Shown here one piece after another: positions 46,261 through 58,299 of a stretch of DNA of 64,000 nucleotides (its first letter is position 1; each line of letters starts with the position of its first letter). The notes beneath the pieces are model-generated. The model was not told the origin of the DNA. It saw only the letters and a list, made by a program, of their open reading frames with translations, and made no database searches. Source of the stretch: Lepus europaeus (taxonomy: Eukaryota; Chordata; Mammalia; Lagomorpha; Leporidae); assembly GCF_033115175.1 (NCBI RefSeq), contig NC_084837.1:23126266-23190265 (forward strand), given 5' to 3'. A program made the translations under genes and the position numbers.

Positions 46261-47647
46261 GGCGTCTCTTGGATACTTTAAAAAAAAAAGTGAGATCTGT
46301 CAATATTTAAGCGAACCGACGCGGTTCCCTTGGCGTTTTGTTTGGCTAGCTCTGGATTTTCGGAATGTGGTGCTTGGAGTCCCTAGTTAGAGACTTCATT
46401 GCGTAGTTGGGCTGGGGGCGGGGAGCTCCTTAATTCTTTGCGTTCACCGGCTTCACGTGGGAAGAAATGGGCAGGGTCTGCAGGGTGGCGGTGCGAGGCG
46501 TGTGGTTACCCATGTCTTGCGTGTTGCCGACGCCTGGAATCGGGAGTAACGCGAAATCCACGTTAGAAAGCCGCCCCCCACCCGGGGAGATAGGCGGGTG
46601 CTGGCGGCGCTGGGCAGTGGCGGTGGCCGGGCCGTGCGCCCCTGCGAGGGGTGGGGCAGCGGCCGAGCGACTTGGAGTCCCCACCCGGTGCTCCAGCGCA
46701 GCTATTCGGAGCATTCGGTTTTACATTAACGAGCCAGTGGAAGAACCGAGTTCAGAAGCAGACGGGGAGGCTGCTTGGAGGCTGACAGTGTTCGCCCGAG
46801 CCTAGCCCCTGCCGGGTGGCCCAGGTGGAAGTCAGGGTCTCTGACAGTATGAAACTGGAGGAAATTTCCCAGTGCGCGTTCTGTCTGCCACGAAGGAAAC
46901 CGTTTTCAGCGGTAGCTACACAGCTGGTGGTCAGAAGAGAAAGAATCAGATTTCCCCAGCTTTCAATACCATGCACTTGTGATCAGGTCTTTGTAGGTTG
47001 GGTTTTTCGCTTTGAGGGTGTGTGTTTGTGTGTTTTTGGCTTTTTTTCCCTAAACCACACTGCCAAAGTGGAGAAGCATTGATCAGGAAATGTGTTTCTT
47101 ACCAAGGGAGTCTTGCGTCCCTACCATATAAACTTAACTGCAATAGCACTCCGGGGCAGTGTGCAGAATACGGCAGGGTTCACAGGGGAGCACCTGCCTT
47201 GTGGCTTTGCAGAAGTTTCCTTATGCAGAGCCCTGAGAGACCTTACAAGGTTGCCTCTGTGCTGTTGACCTGCCTGAGACTGCCGGGAACCTTCCCGCAC
47301 CCCCAGCCCTTTGGTAACTAGATTTTGCTGTATTGTTTGTTTAACCAGTTCGCTCTCTGTGGGTTAACAGTGTTTTTTTTTGTATGATTTGAGTAAATCG
47401 ATGACGCTTTGCAAAGTGTCCATGAATCTGTTCAGCACTGGTGTGAAGGCTGAAATATCACCAAACATAATTGTCCGTGTGTCCTTTGTTTTCAAAGGAA
47501 AGAAGCGTTTGTGTCAGAGCTTGCCTTATTTGTGATAAGTGGACCTCACTAATACGTGGGTTTTGATAGGAGGTATCTTTCACATTGCATGGAAGGAGCT
47601 GTTGAAGGAGATTGAGACAACCTGTAGTTCTCCAGAGCCAGGCTTTT
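46261..47647. other. Intronic sequence without recognised repeats
   Basis: Declining GC content away from the CpG island. No repeat, exon or ORF of note. Confidence 0.45.
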
Positions 47648-47984
47648 TTTTTTTAATTTTTTTTATTTTATTTATTTGAAAGGCAGAGTTACAGAGAGGT
47701 CTCCCATCCACTGGTTCACTCCCCAGATGGCTGCAACTGCCAGAGCTGGGCCAGGCCAGAGCCAGGAGCTTCATCTGGGTCCCTCATGTGGGCGCCAGGA
47801 GTTTCATCTGGGTCTCCCATGTACGTGCAAGGGCCCATGCACTTGGGCCATCTTCCACTGCTTTTCCAGGCACATGAGCAGGGAGCTGTATTGGAAGTAG
47901 AGCAGCCAGGTCTTGAACTGCTTCCATAAGGGATGCTGGTTCTGCAGGCAGTGGCTTAACTTGCTGTGCTACAATGCAGGCCCA
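47648..47984 (-). mobile_element. C-repeat SINE
   Basis: Full-length reverse copy. It has a short internal duplication: 'ttcatctgggt' occurs twice, at about 47771 and 47804, with a repeated 'gccaggag' before each. First SINE downstream of the promoter. Confidence 0.9.
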
Positions 47985-50032
47985 AAAGTCGGGCTTTAAC
48001 TAATGAATAAATCATGGTCTTACTATATATGTATTGCATTGATTGGAACCGTCTATTGCAGACAGAGTCAGTCATAAATAGAACTATAGAGAATAAACCA
48101 CGTGCCATCAGAATTGATGTGTTTTAAATGCTGCATATCTTAATCTTTTAATGCTGATGCACTTCTAATTTCTTAAACAGAGAAGTCTAAACAAGATAGA
48201 AAATGTTGTGCATATGGAAAACTTGCATCTTCCTTGAATTTAACCAATCCTGATCCCTCCGAGACTTGAGACCCAGAGAGAGTACTTCCTGACTTTCCTG
48301 TTTGTAAAAGTAGAGCTAAGTGATTTCTTGCACCCTGTTTTTTAGAATGAGGTATTTTGAATGGCAAGCTGTTTTGTTAACTGTTGGCCAGGAGATAGAG
48401 GAGACATTGAGCGAGACAGCATTTAAGACAGTTGTGAATCAGGAAAGAACTCCAGTTTGTCAGAGTTGCCTGGACACTGGAAGGCCAGGCTGTGTCATGG
48501 AAGGTGTTAAAGGGTAGACTGATGGCTGCGTGTCTGCAGTGCCGAGCAGCTCGGAGATGGTGGGAGGGATGAGAGGCGCAGGTGTGGCGTCTCAGGATTG
48601 CAGCGCAGTGGGCCCCGTTAGCTGTGGCAGGGCAGCGTGCACCCACGTCGGCCAGCTCCAGACTGCTTGGCGGATGCTCTCCTCGGGCTCCCCTGATGCG
48701 GAAGTGGCAGCAGTTAATTCCCTGGAGTTGATAGATCCTGGCGTGAGCCCCTCCCCCAGCGCTGCGTTGCAATATTTTGTGCAGGTGTGGAAGCTTCTGG
48801 GCAGGGGCTTCTTGGCTTTCATTAGATGCCCAGAGAAGCCTGTAAGCGGAGGAGTTTATGACACAGCTGTGCAGTCTGGCTCTGAGTGTGAGCTTCATTG
48901 TGCTGCTTTGGTGTTCACCCCCGAGTGGGCACTTCAGTTAGGCAAGGTAAAAATGTACATGGTGCTTTCTTGGTTTGTCAGCCGTGTCCAGTTTCAGGTA
49001 AGGTCACTAAAACATGACTCAGGTTTATGACTTCAATTCGGAAATCTGAAAGACTGATTTTAAATCTTTGTATAAAATACATTTGTTCTATATCAGTCTT
49101 TTTAAAGAAAATAGAGTGTATTCCATGAAGAAGTGAGCTTTTGGGATTTACATCCTGATGTGACAGAAACTTTGATCTGCTCCATGTTTATATCTCATCC
49201 TGAAAGAGAGAAATTTCTACCCTTCTGTTTTTTAAAAGTCAAATTGAAAGCTTTAAATAGAATTTTAAAATTTACTGTTTTTTTAAACAAATGTCAAATA
49301 TGTATAGTTTTTTTTTAAAGAAAATGTTAAGATGTAAAACACCAAGGATAAGGATTATAAAAAGACATCAGAGAATAAGACTGCGCGAGAATTGTACTAA
49401 ATACATGGTGAAGAAGAGGCCCAGCTTTGTGAGATCCTGTGGCGTGAGAAGGTTGAGAGAAAACTGCCTTGCTCAGTGGGTCTCAGAGCTTAGCAATGAG
49501 GATTCAGAGATGAGCTGAGAATAAGAAGAGTCATAGAGGTGCTGGGCTTTCATAGGTTGGTTTGCTGCATTTTAATCACTTCATAAAAATTACCTTTTTA
49601 TGTCTTCTGCATACAGTTAAGTTTTTACCTTTCTGTAAAGCGCATTGTAGATGGAAGGTAAGGATTTTACTGTAACGCGGAGCCCCCTGAATGGAAGTCG
49701 ATGGCTGCCAGCCTCCGTGTGCTTAGAGAGGTACTCTGACTGCTCGGATTCTTGGAGGAGGAGGCATGCAGAAATTGTGTTGGATTAGAAATAATCCAGA
49801 GGAGAAAACATAAGTTGAGGACTCGGGAGGAACTAAAAAGAAGTGTATGGATTAGAAAACTTGAGGATTTTTGTTTCTGAATTTGAGCTTTAGGAGGAAA
49901 TAGACGAATGAAATACAGCGCGTTCGTGTTGGAGTTGCGTGTTGGGATTCCATTAGCTTGTAACGTTTGTAAAATGAGCACACATGTGTCAGAAGAGAAA
50001 GAGGTTTGAAGTTATCATTGAAGATTCCTTAA
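47985..50032. other. Intronic sequence without recognised repeats
   Basis: About 2 kb. The 166-codon ORF at 48530-49030 and its 173-codon antisense shadow show no domain. GC content is higher at 48520-48920, but no exon is supported. Confidence 0.45.
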
Positions 50033-50604
50033 AGGGCCCTGGTGTTGCGGTGCAGCCGCTGCTCGGCTCTGCCATCACAGTTACCAGGTGCTGATTTGAG
50101 TCCTGGCAGCTCCACTTTTTTTTTTTTGGACAGGCAGAGTAGACAGTGAGAGAGAGAAAGGTCTTCCTTTTCCGTTGGTTCACCCCTCAACGGCCCCTGC
50201 GGCCGGCCTGTGGCCGGCTCATCGCGCTGATCCGAAGGCAGGAGCCAGGTGCTTCTTCTGGTCTCCCATGCAGGGGCAGGGCCCAAGCACTTGGGCCATC
50301 CTCCACTGCCCTCCCGGGCCACAGCAGAGAGCTGGACTGGAAGAGGAGCAGCTCCACTTCTAATCCAGCTCTCTGCTGATGGGACTGGGAAGGCAGCAAC
50401 AGATGGCCCAGCTGCGTGGGTCCCTGCCATCCATGTGGGAGACGAGGATGAAATTCCTGGCTCCTGACTCCAGCCTGGCCCAACACTCGCTGTTGAGGCC
50501 ATTTGAGGAGTGAACCAGTGCAGGGAAGATCTTTGTCTCACCTTCTGTCTCTGCTGCTCTGCCTTTCAAATAAATAAATAAATCTTTGGAAACATTTAAA
50601 AAAA
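50033..50604 (+). mobile_element. C-repeat SINE split by a young inverted SINE
   Basis: Head part at 50033-50117 ('gggccctggtgttgcggtgc'). It resumes at 50348 and runs to a tail of AAAT units at about 50575. Interrupted by the reverse-oriented copy. Confidence 0.9.
50106..50359 (-). mobile_element. Young C-repeat SINE, 5'-truncated, nested
   Basis: Body 50118-50347. 'gcagctccactt' is at 50106-50117 and 50348-50359, a 12-bp TSD taken from the host SINE. It stops at 'gctggactggaagag', lacking the GC-rich head, so it is 5'-truncated at insertion. Confidence 0.95.
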
Positions 50605-51175
50605 AATCCCTTATGGATTGCATTCATCTTATCTCACAGAGGTGCAGAATAGCAATTTTTCTTCTAGGAACTCACTTCAAAAGTAAGTTTCTTGAGTTGA
50701 GTACCAGATGAAGGTGCCAGCTTGCATGTGGAGGCTTTGTTACACCTAAAGTACTGAAAGCATTGTGATCAGAGCTTGGCAAGATGTATGCAAGAAGAGA
50801 AAGCCTATGTAACTGGACAGCTCCCTGGTCCTGCTCATGCATAGCGCTGGCTCCCTGGAGATGCATGTGCTTATGTAGTGCATTGGTCACCACCCTGTTG
50901 AAATCCTCAGCTTTATCCCCTGAGGGCTTATGTTTCAATTCATGGAAATTATTAATCTACATCATGCACCCTCACTGCATTCATAGTGAAGTATATTAAT
51001 TGTAAGAAATTTTTAAAAATCTTTGGGCATGGATGAGAGAAGTACTTTAGTGGGAAATTGTACTAAAATGAATTAAATCTGATAGCAGGTTTACTCAGTG
51101 TTTAGAATACCATTGATGATGCATAGGAACTGAATGTTGAGATGCATCTGTTTCTCAACAGATTTTAAGCTCCTT
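50605..51175. other. Intronic sequence, nothing recognised
   Basis: No repeat or exon recognised. Confidence 0.4.
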
Positions 51176-51541
51176 AGAAGTAGAGAACAGGCCAGCACCA
51201 CGGCTCAATAGGCTAATCCTCCGCCTTGGGGTGCCGGCACGCCGGGTTCTAGTCCCGGTCGGGGTGCCAGATTCTGTCCTGGTTGCCCCTGTTCCAGGCC
51301 AGCTCTCTGCTGTGGCCAGGGAGTGCAGTGGAGGATGGCCCAAGTGCTTGGGCCCTGCACCCCATGGGAGACCAGGAGAAGCACCTGGCTCCTGGCTTTG
51401 GATCAGTGCAGTGCGCCGGCCATGGCAGCCATTGGAGGGTGAATCAACGGCAAAGGAAGACCTTTCTCTCTGTCTCTCTCTCTCACTGTCCACTCTGCCT
51501 GTCAAAAAAAAAAAAAAAAAAAAAAAAGAAGTAGAGAACAG
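51176..51541 (+). mobile_element. Young poly-A C-repeat SINE with 15-bp TSD
   Basis: Body 51191-51526. 'agaagtagagaacag' is identical at 51176-51190 and 51527-51541. Sense-oriented in the FERMT2 intron. Confidence 0.96.
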
Positions 51542-51964
51542 TATGTAAATGTTACTGTCACCCTTACAGCCCCTAGTGAAGGGTGAGCTGTTCCTTGGGT
51601 AGATCATGAGGCGTTTGCTGCCGTTTATTTGTTGTGGTTTTCCTGCCGCTGTGCTTTGTACCTAATTTTCTGAAGTGGTTTGGTGTTTGTTAGAGTTAAC
51701 TTATTTATAGAGCTACTAAAAAGAATATATTTGCTTATTCAGTTATTTACAAAAGACCTCACTGGTAATGTCTAATATTTATTGAAGAAAATTGCAAGAA
51801 GATATTAAAGTTTTATCTTTCATCAGCTTTTTGTTTTTCAAAATTTCAGACTTCTAAACTCAATAATTTAGTGAACACTATAATCTCCAGCTAGGTGGCT
51901 AGTTATTGGCATTTGATTCCCTTATACGTGCAGACACTTTTTGTGGAAGCATTTGAGTAAGTTG
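51542..51964. other. AT-rich intronic sequence
   Basis: No repeat or exon recognised. Confidence 0.4.
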
Positions 51965-52133
51965 CAGACTTTTGAAAGCCAGAGTTGCAGAGGGGCAGAG
52001 GCAGAGAGAGAAAGATCTTCCATCTGCTGGTCCACTCCCTCAATTTCTGCAATGACCAGCGTTGAGCCTGGCCAGAGCCAGGAGCCAGGAGCTTCTTCTG
52101 GGTCTCCCATGTGAGTGCAGGGGCCCAAGGACA
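51965..52133 (-). mobile_element. C-repeat SINE, 5' half missing
   Basis: 'ccatctgctggtccactccc' to 'gcaggggcccaaggac'; the head and A-tail are both lost. Confidence 0.85.
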
Positions 52134-52481
52134 TGAACTCATATCAGTTGTTTTCATTTCTGGATTAGCTTTTTTAAAAACGGCCATGTGTATGAAATCT
52201 TTGCCTAATCAAGGTCCTGAATATTTTGTCCTATGGATTTTAGAGTTTGTTTATTTTTATATATATTGAAATGACGAATGTATGAGGTGTAGTAGTGACC
52301 ATGTATCAGAAAGGAAATAATTGCGTTACATCAGTAGAAGTAACTGCATCATGTCAATTCAAAATTTTAAAATTCTGAATTTTAAATTATTGATTCCACT
52401 GGAAAAGTTAGTTTCAGAAATTAAGTCATAAAAGTAGACCTGTAAAGCATCTTTGAATAAGCAGAGAAAGATTTCAAAGGT
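52134..52481. other. AT-rich intronic sequence
   Basis: Nothing recognised. Confidence 0.4.
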
Positions 52482-52806
52482 TTTTTTTTTTTTTTTTAAG
52501 ATTTATTTTATTTATTTGAAAAGCAGAGTTAGAGAGGGAGAAATAAATCTTCCATCTCCTGGTTTGCTCCCCAAAAGGCTACAATGGCCAGGGCTGGGCC
52601 AGGCTGAAGCCAGGAGCCAGAAGCTTCTTCCAGGTCTCCCATGTGAATGCAGGGACCCAAGGACTTGGGCCATTTTCTACTGCTTTCCCAGGCCACAGCA
52701 GAGAGCTGGATCAGAAGTGGAGTAGCTGGGATTCAAACTAGTGCTCATATGGGATGCTGGCGCTGCAGGTGGTGGCTTTACCTGCTAAGCTGCAACACAG
52801 CCCCCA
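52482..52806 (-). mobile_element. C-repeat SINE
   Basis: Full-length reverse copy from the T run at 52482 to 'gctgcaacacagccccc'. Confidence 0.92.
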
Positions 52807-53869
52807 ATTGTAGGGTTTAACATTATAGGAGGAAAATATCTAAGTTTGCATCCAGATCCTGGCCATGTGGCACTGTGTGTGTGTGTGTTAGGCAGGTTTT
52901 TAGTTTTCGGAATCTCAATGCAGATAGCCAGTGTTGCCTTCCCTTTACAGAGTACCATATATTAGAATTCTTGGAAAGATCGTTTTTCAAATATGATAAC
53001 GCTCTAAACTTAGAAGATAGCAAAACAATGTCATATAGTACCTAAATATCTTTAAATAAACCTCTCTGCAGCAGTGCTATTGTGGCTGAAAGGATGAGTA
53101 TCCAAATTGTGGTCTACTTATTTTTTTTGAAAATGTTGTTCATAGTGACTCATTTAGAGTTACATAGTCTGTAAAATATTTTAAGAATTAATTGAAAATG
53201 ATGTCTACTGGTATTTTCTCTCAACTTCAGTAAGTCTGCTTTTGCATAAATTATTTGAACAGAGGAAGCTGAGCAGTAGGTGATAAAACTGAGGTTTCTA
53301 TTTGGATTCCTTTGATTCACATTCCAGACAGATCTATGATCTGTACCTATAAGGATCAGCCATCATCTGTGCACCCTTGGGCGATCCTTGCCCACTTTTC
53401 AGGGCCATCAAGCTGATACTCACCAGCCTGGAAAGTGACATCATCTGCTTTACAATCTATAGTGAAACTTTTCTCAGATATTCAACTCTTTCATTTTTAT
53501 ATCATGCTGTAACTTAAAAATACATTTTTTTTTAAGATCAATTGTAATTTCAAGATAACAGAGTAATGATGTTTTTGATATGTTTTTCTTAATGGAACAC
53601 TCAAGGTTATGAATAAAACACCTATAAAGTGCCTGCATTATTGATTGTAGATGAAGTTGTCTATTAGATAAGTGCTCCCCAGCTTAATGTCTCTCAATGC
53701 AGTTCCTGGGTCCAGATTTAAGGATTTCACAATCTTTGATACTAAGGATTACTTGACAAAAGGAAATGGTTGCTGTTACCAATTGTAAGTTGTAAGCCAG
53801 GTGAGGATGGATTCCATTGCTGTGGTAGATTGCTCCTGCAATCTACAGGGAGGAGGGAACCGCCTGCCT
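52807..53869. other. Intronic sequence, short GT run
   Basis: A GT run lies at 52876-52889. Otherwise no repeat or exon recognised over about 1 kb. Confidence 0.4.
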
Positions 53870-54290
53870 GTGTCGACCTTGACTTAATCTTGTACTGGCT
53901 GTGTGGCCCACTGCTGCCGCTGCCTCTGATTGCTCTTCTGTAAAACGGAGGTCTTAGTAGCACCTTGACAGAGGGGCTTTTTTTTTTTTAAGATTTATTT
54001 ATTTGAAAGGTAGGGTTACAGAGAAAGAGAGACAGAGAGGTCTTCCATCCGCTGGTTGATTCCCCCAGTGACTATAATGGCCAGAGGGGCTGGGCCAAGC
54101 CAAAGCCAGGAGCTTCATCCAGGGAGCTGGATTGGAAATGGAGCAGCAGGGACTGGAACCGGAGCCCATACGGAATGCTGGCATAGCAGGCAGCAACTTA
54201 ACCTGTTTCGCCACAACACTGGCCCTACTAGAAGGATTTTTATAAGATCTATTTGATACCTATGAAGTGCTCAGAATAGCTTTGCTAAGT
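53870..54290 (+). mobile_element. MIR split by a C-SINE
   Basis: 'gtactggctgtgtggcccac', 'ctcttctgtaaaacggaggt' before the SINE and 'gatacctatgaagtgctcag' after it are in MIR order. Confidence 0.6.
53984..54226 (-). mobile_element. C-repeat SINE with internal deletion
   Basis: Tail, body and head are present, but about 80 bp are missing between 'ccaggagcttcatccag' and 'ggagctggattggaaatgg', removing the 'cttgggccat' core. Confidence 0.88.
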
Positions 54291-54522
54291 GCAGCAAGGA
54301 GGGGAATGATGATGATTGAATTCTAAGCAGTTTGAGTGGTTTGTAAATTTTCCACTTATACTGAGCCAGAGAAGTAACAGTATTTATAAAAGATGGAGAA
54401 TGTCCTTCATAAAGTTAAGCCAAATAGTACTGATTTATTCTCTACCATGGTAAGAATGTATTTTAACTTTATTGCGCTGCCCTGCACATCATTATGAGTA
54501 ATATTATAAAGAATTAAGTATG

Positions 54523-54857
54523 GGGTTGGCCTTGTGGTATAGCAGATTTAGCTGCCACTTGTGACATTGGCATCCAGTATCCATGTGCTGGTTTTGAGTC
54601 CTGGCTGCTCGACTTCCCATCCAGCTCTCTGCTATGGAAACTGGGAAAGCAGCAGTTGAAGGCCCAACTACTTGGGCCTCCTGTTACCCATGTGGGAGAC
54701 CTGGATGGAATTCCTGGCTCTCGGCCTTGGCCTGGCCCGAATCTGATTGTTATGAGCATATGGGGGAGTGAACCAGCAGATGGAAGTTCTCTTTTTCTGG
54801 CTTTCCATCTGTCTTTCAACTCTGCCTTTTAATTAAAGAAAGAAAGAAATTTTAAAA
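54523..54857 (+). mobile_element. C-repeat SINE
   Basis: 'ggggttggccttgtggtata' to 'ctgccttttaattaaag'. Confidence 0.87.
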
Positions 54858-54897
54858 GTGTGAAGATACTTTAGAAGCAGTGGATTCTATGGCCAAA

Positions 54898-55347
54898 TAT
54901 ATATGAGGGATCTTCAAGAAGTTCATATAAATGTATGTTATGAAAAGACTACATAGATTGGAAAAAAAATTTTGCACCAAGATTATCTTTTAATTTCATT
55001 TTCCATGAACTTTTTTTAAAAGATTTATTTTATTTATTTGAAAGGCTGACTTACAAGGAGGAAAAGAGATCTTCATCTGCTTGTCTGTTTCCCAGATGGC
55101 TGCAACAGCTGGGGCTGGGTTAGACCAAAGCCAGGAGCTTCATTACAGCTCTGCCATTAGGATCCAGGGGCCCAAGCACTTGAGTTATCTTCTGCTGGTT
55201 TCCCAGCGCATTAACAGGGAGCTGGATTGGAAGTGGAGCAGCCAGAACTTGAACCTGTGTCCATATGGGAAGCCGGCATTGCAGGATGCAGCTTAACCTG
55301 CTAAGCCACAGTGCCGCCTCTCAAACTTTTTTAGGTGCCCTCATACA
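54898..55347. mobile_element. Palindromic mariner-like MITE, copy 5, split by a C-SINE
   Basis: 'gagggatcttcaagaagttc', centre 'attttgcaccaagattatc', 'cattttccatgaactttttt' and, after the SINE, 'ttttttaggtgccctcatac' complete the two terminal arms. Confidence 0.75.
55013..55321 (-). mobile_element. C-repeat SINE inside the MITE
   Basis: Full-length reverse copy from 'ttaaaagatttattttattt' to 'agccacagtgccgcctc'. It separates the last MITE arm. Confidence 0.9.
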
Positions 55348-55449
55348 AAACTGTCAATTGTGTTAAAACAGAGTATTTCCTTAAATTTAGTATTCTGGCT
55401 AGATAAATGCCTTCCTTAAATGGTGAACTTTGTTGGTAGTTAAGTTAGT

Positions 55450-55520
55450 CTAAGATGTGGCCACTTAGTTACATACATGACTTTGGGCAAGTTACTTTAA
55501 CCCCTCCTGATTATTTAATC
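55450..55520 (+). mobile_element. MIR fragment
   Basis: 'catgactttgggcaagttac' followed by 'tttaacccctcc' is the MIR core. Confidence 0.65.
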
Positions 55521-55864
55521 CTAATTAATTTTTTAACCTGGTCTGGTGTTAGGGTATTGACTAAATAGGATGTTAAAAGGATCAACCAAATCTGGTAATT
55601 ACTAGAGTGAGGCTACTAAGAGGTCAATTAAATGGTATCTACAGTTATCCTTCAAATACTGTGTACACCTAAAACATACGTGTGGATTGTAGTTTTAAGT
55701 ATCCTAATTGTAGTGTTTAACTGGAAACCCCTTCTTTCTTAATCGCCTGTTGAAACTGTTTTGGAGGATTTTCCTGCCTTTGTGAATTTTGGTTAATAGT
55801 CTCTGCATACCATCCCTAAAAGTCGTGCTGCTGGATGTGAACAGTAGCTTTCCTGCACAGAAGC
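55521..55864. other. AT-rich intronic sequence
   Basis: Nothing recognised. Confidence 0.35.
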
Positions 55865-55990
55865 TTCGTTAAGTTTCTTAACATCTCTGTCACTTGGTTT
55901 CCTTGTAAACGAAATGCGGCTAATAATGTATATACCTAGTGCGAGCATGAGGAGTAAATGCATGTACGGTAAAAACAAAACAGAAACACC
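55865..55990 (+). mobile_element. MIR fragment
   Basis: 'aagtttcttaacatctctgt', 'ggtttccttgtaaacgaaat' and 'gcatgaggagtaaatgcatg' are in MIR order. Confidence 0.75.
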
Positions 55991-56007
55991 AAGAGTACTT
56001 GTTGGCA

Positions 56008-56339
56008 TGAAGCAATTTTTCTTTTTAAGATTTATTTAGTTATTTGAAAGTCAGAAGGAAAGGCAAAGAGGTCTTCCATCTGCTAGTTCACTCCCCAAAT
56101 GGCTGTAACAGCCAGAGCTCAGCCGAACTGAAGCCAGGAGCCAGGAGCTTCTTCCGTGTCTCCCACGTGGGTACAGGGGCCCAAGGACTTGGGCCATCTT
56201 CTTCTGCTTTCCCAGGCCACAGCAGAGAGCTGGATCAGTAGTGGCATGCCCAGGACTCAAACCGACAACCATCTGGGATGCTGGCACTGCAGGCAGCAGA
56301 TTTACCCACTACGCCACAGCACCAGCCCCTGAAGCAATT
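56008..56339 (-). mobile_element. C-repeat SINE with 10-bp TSD
   Basis: Body 56018-56329. 'tgaagcaatt' is at 56008-56017 and 56330-56339. Confidence 0.94.
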
Positions 56340-56949
56340 CTAAGTTGTGATTTTATTGAGGATCTGTTGGACTCGGGACATCTCCCTGTTAAGTATGTCA
56401 CCTTATAGTATGGAGAATAAATGTCTTAAAGAACTTAGAACAGCAGAGAGAGGCCTTAGGGTAAAATTGAGCATGATAAGTAAACATGCCTGCATAAAGA
56501 TAATTCTGTACCCTCATGCTCTGTTCTTGATAGATTACAGAAGTTGATAGCTTGACATGCGGGCAGTGAGAGGGGCATGAACTTGCCGTCAGCAGCAGTA
56601 GCAGCAGTGAGCATTCAAGGAGGGCCAGGCATTTATTAGGTGGGATCTCTGTTGTCCACGGCAGTGGCAGGAGTTTGTTAGCAGCAGAATGAGGACAGAG
56701 GAATGCGAGTTGATGGTCTGGCTGAGGAATGCCATGTAATTGGCCCTTGAGTGCAGGAAGATGATGGAGATCCAGAAGCATGAGGAATGAAGACCAGGTT
56801 GAAAGGTTAGGAAGAAAGGCATTCTGGGTTGGGGATTGCAGTGTTTATGGTATATTGTAGACAGAGCTTGGGCCATTAGGAGAGAAACTTACAGAGAGGA
56901 AACGTATACTTAGGTGGGAAATACCGTCCTTCATCTATTTAGTTTTTAT
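56340..56949. other. Intronic sequence, nothing firmly recognised
   Basis: A short CAG-rich run lies at about 56588-56610. 56600-56870 might be old LINE sequence. A 127-codon minus ORF (56398-56781) has no recognised domain. Confidence 0.35.
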
Positions 56950-57229
56950 CTTTTAATATTTCTTTATTTTAATTAAAAGGCAGGGAGAAGGAAGGGAAAG
57001 GCACTTCCATACACTGGTTCACTTCCCAAATGTCTAACAGCCAGGGGCTGGGTCAGGCTGAAAAACTAGGAGCCTGACACACAGCGGCCTCATCATCGGC
57101 TGCCTCCCGAGATGCAATAGCAGGAAGCTGGATTGGAAATGGAGGTGGCAGGACTCAAACTGGCACTCCAGTAGGGAAAGCAATATCCCATTTGGCAGCT
57201 TAACTTGCTGTGCCACAGAGCCTACCCCT
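56950..57229 (-). mobile_element. C-repeat SINE, class 3
   Basis: 'ccatacactggttcacttcc' to 'gctgtgccacagagcctacc'; shortened in the middle. Confidence 0.83.
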
Positions 57230-57299
57230 TCTTGGTGTTTTGAATGAGAACCTGCTGTGTGCCCAGGTACTATGTAACACACTGGGGCGAACAAAATTA

Positions 57300-57695
57300 C
57301 CTCATTCTTCACTACATTAGCCAGCTTTTCCTTCCTGTAACAAAACAGCTGAAACAAGCTGCTAATGAAGGAAAGGCAGTTTAGCGCACAGTTTTGGAGG
57401 TTTAAGTCCAAACAGTATGGCACAGGCTTTGGCAACAGCCCTCCTTGGCTACATCACATCATGCCAAGAGCACGTATGTGTCTCTGAGTGGCCCCCCCCC
57501 CGCCGCCCGTAAAACTGCCAGGATTCAGTCATGGGAGCGCCAGCCTCTTGACCTAATCCAGTCATTCATTTAAGGCCCGATCTCTAAATACCAAATTAGA
57601 TTAAGTTCCCTCCCTTTTTAGTGCCGTTAACAAAAGACTGGGACTAACTTCCTCCTCATGAGTTTGGAGAGACAAACATTCAAATCATAGCACTT
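57300..57695 (-). mobile_element. MaLR-like LTR, antisense
   Basis: 'cctgtaacaaaacagctgaa', 'cacagttttggaggtttaag', 'cagcctcttgacctaatcca' and 'caaacattcaaatcatagca' follow the reverse order of a MaLR LTR. A C run lies at 57492-57500. 57240-57299 may be an L2 or MIR scrap. Confidence 0.65.
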
Positions 57696-57730
57696 ACCCT
57701 CATTCAACTTGCAGCTTAGTGAAAAGATAG

Positions 57731-57930
57731 TCTTTTTTTTTTTTTTTTTTAAGATTTATTTATTTATTTGAAAGGCAGAGTTACAGAGCGGTAGAGAGAG
57801 AGGTCTTCCATCTGCTGGTTCACTCCTCAGATGGCTGCAACAGCTGGATCTGGGCTGATCCAAAGTCAGGAGCTTCCTCGGGGTCTCCCACACAGGTGCA
57901 GTGGGCCCAAAGATGTGGGTGGGCCATCTT
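57731..57930 (-). mobile_element. C-repeat SINE, 3' half
   Basis: T run, 'ccatctgctggttcactcct', stopping at 'gtgggccatcttc', where the next copy begins. Confidence 0.88.
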
Positions 57931-58220
57931 CTTTTTTTAAAGATTTATTTTATTTATTTGAAAGACAGAATTACAGAGAGACGTAGAGCCAGAGAGAGAG
58001 AGAGGAGTGAACCAGAGCTGAGCTATTCCAAAGCTAGGAGCCAGGAACTTCTTTGGGGTCTCCTACATGGGTGCAGGGGCCCAAGGACTTGGGCCATCTT
58101 CTGCTTTCCCAGGCCATAGCAGAGAGCTGGATAGTAAGTGGAGCACCTAAGCCTGAAACAGCCCTCTGGGATGCTGACACTGCTGGCGTGGCTTTACCTG
58201 CAACACCATAGCTCCAGCCC
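57931..58220 (-). mobile_element. C-repeat SINE abutting the previous copy
   Basis: From 'ttaaagatttattttattt' to 'acaccatagctccagcccc'. It has a deletion after the purine tract, so the 'ctggttcactcc' block is missing. Same orientation as its neighbour. Confidence 0.88.
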
Positions 58221-58299
58221 CTCCAGGACATTTGTCAAAGGATGATTTCCACTTCTAAAGATAGCCTTTAAATAGTAATTATTTGTGGTATTTAACAAA

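Noticed and set aside
48377-49030. Overlapping 173- and 166-codon ORFs in the intron
   Set aside because: Both strands are open at once, without domain or splice-site support; likely a chance result of locally higher GC.
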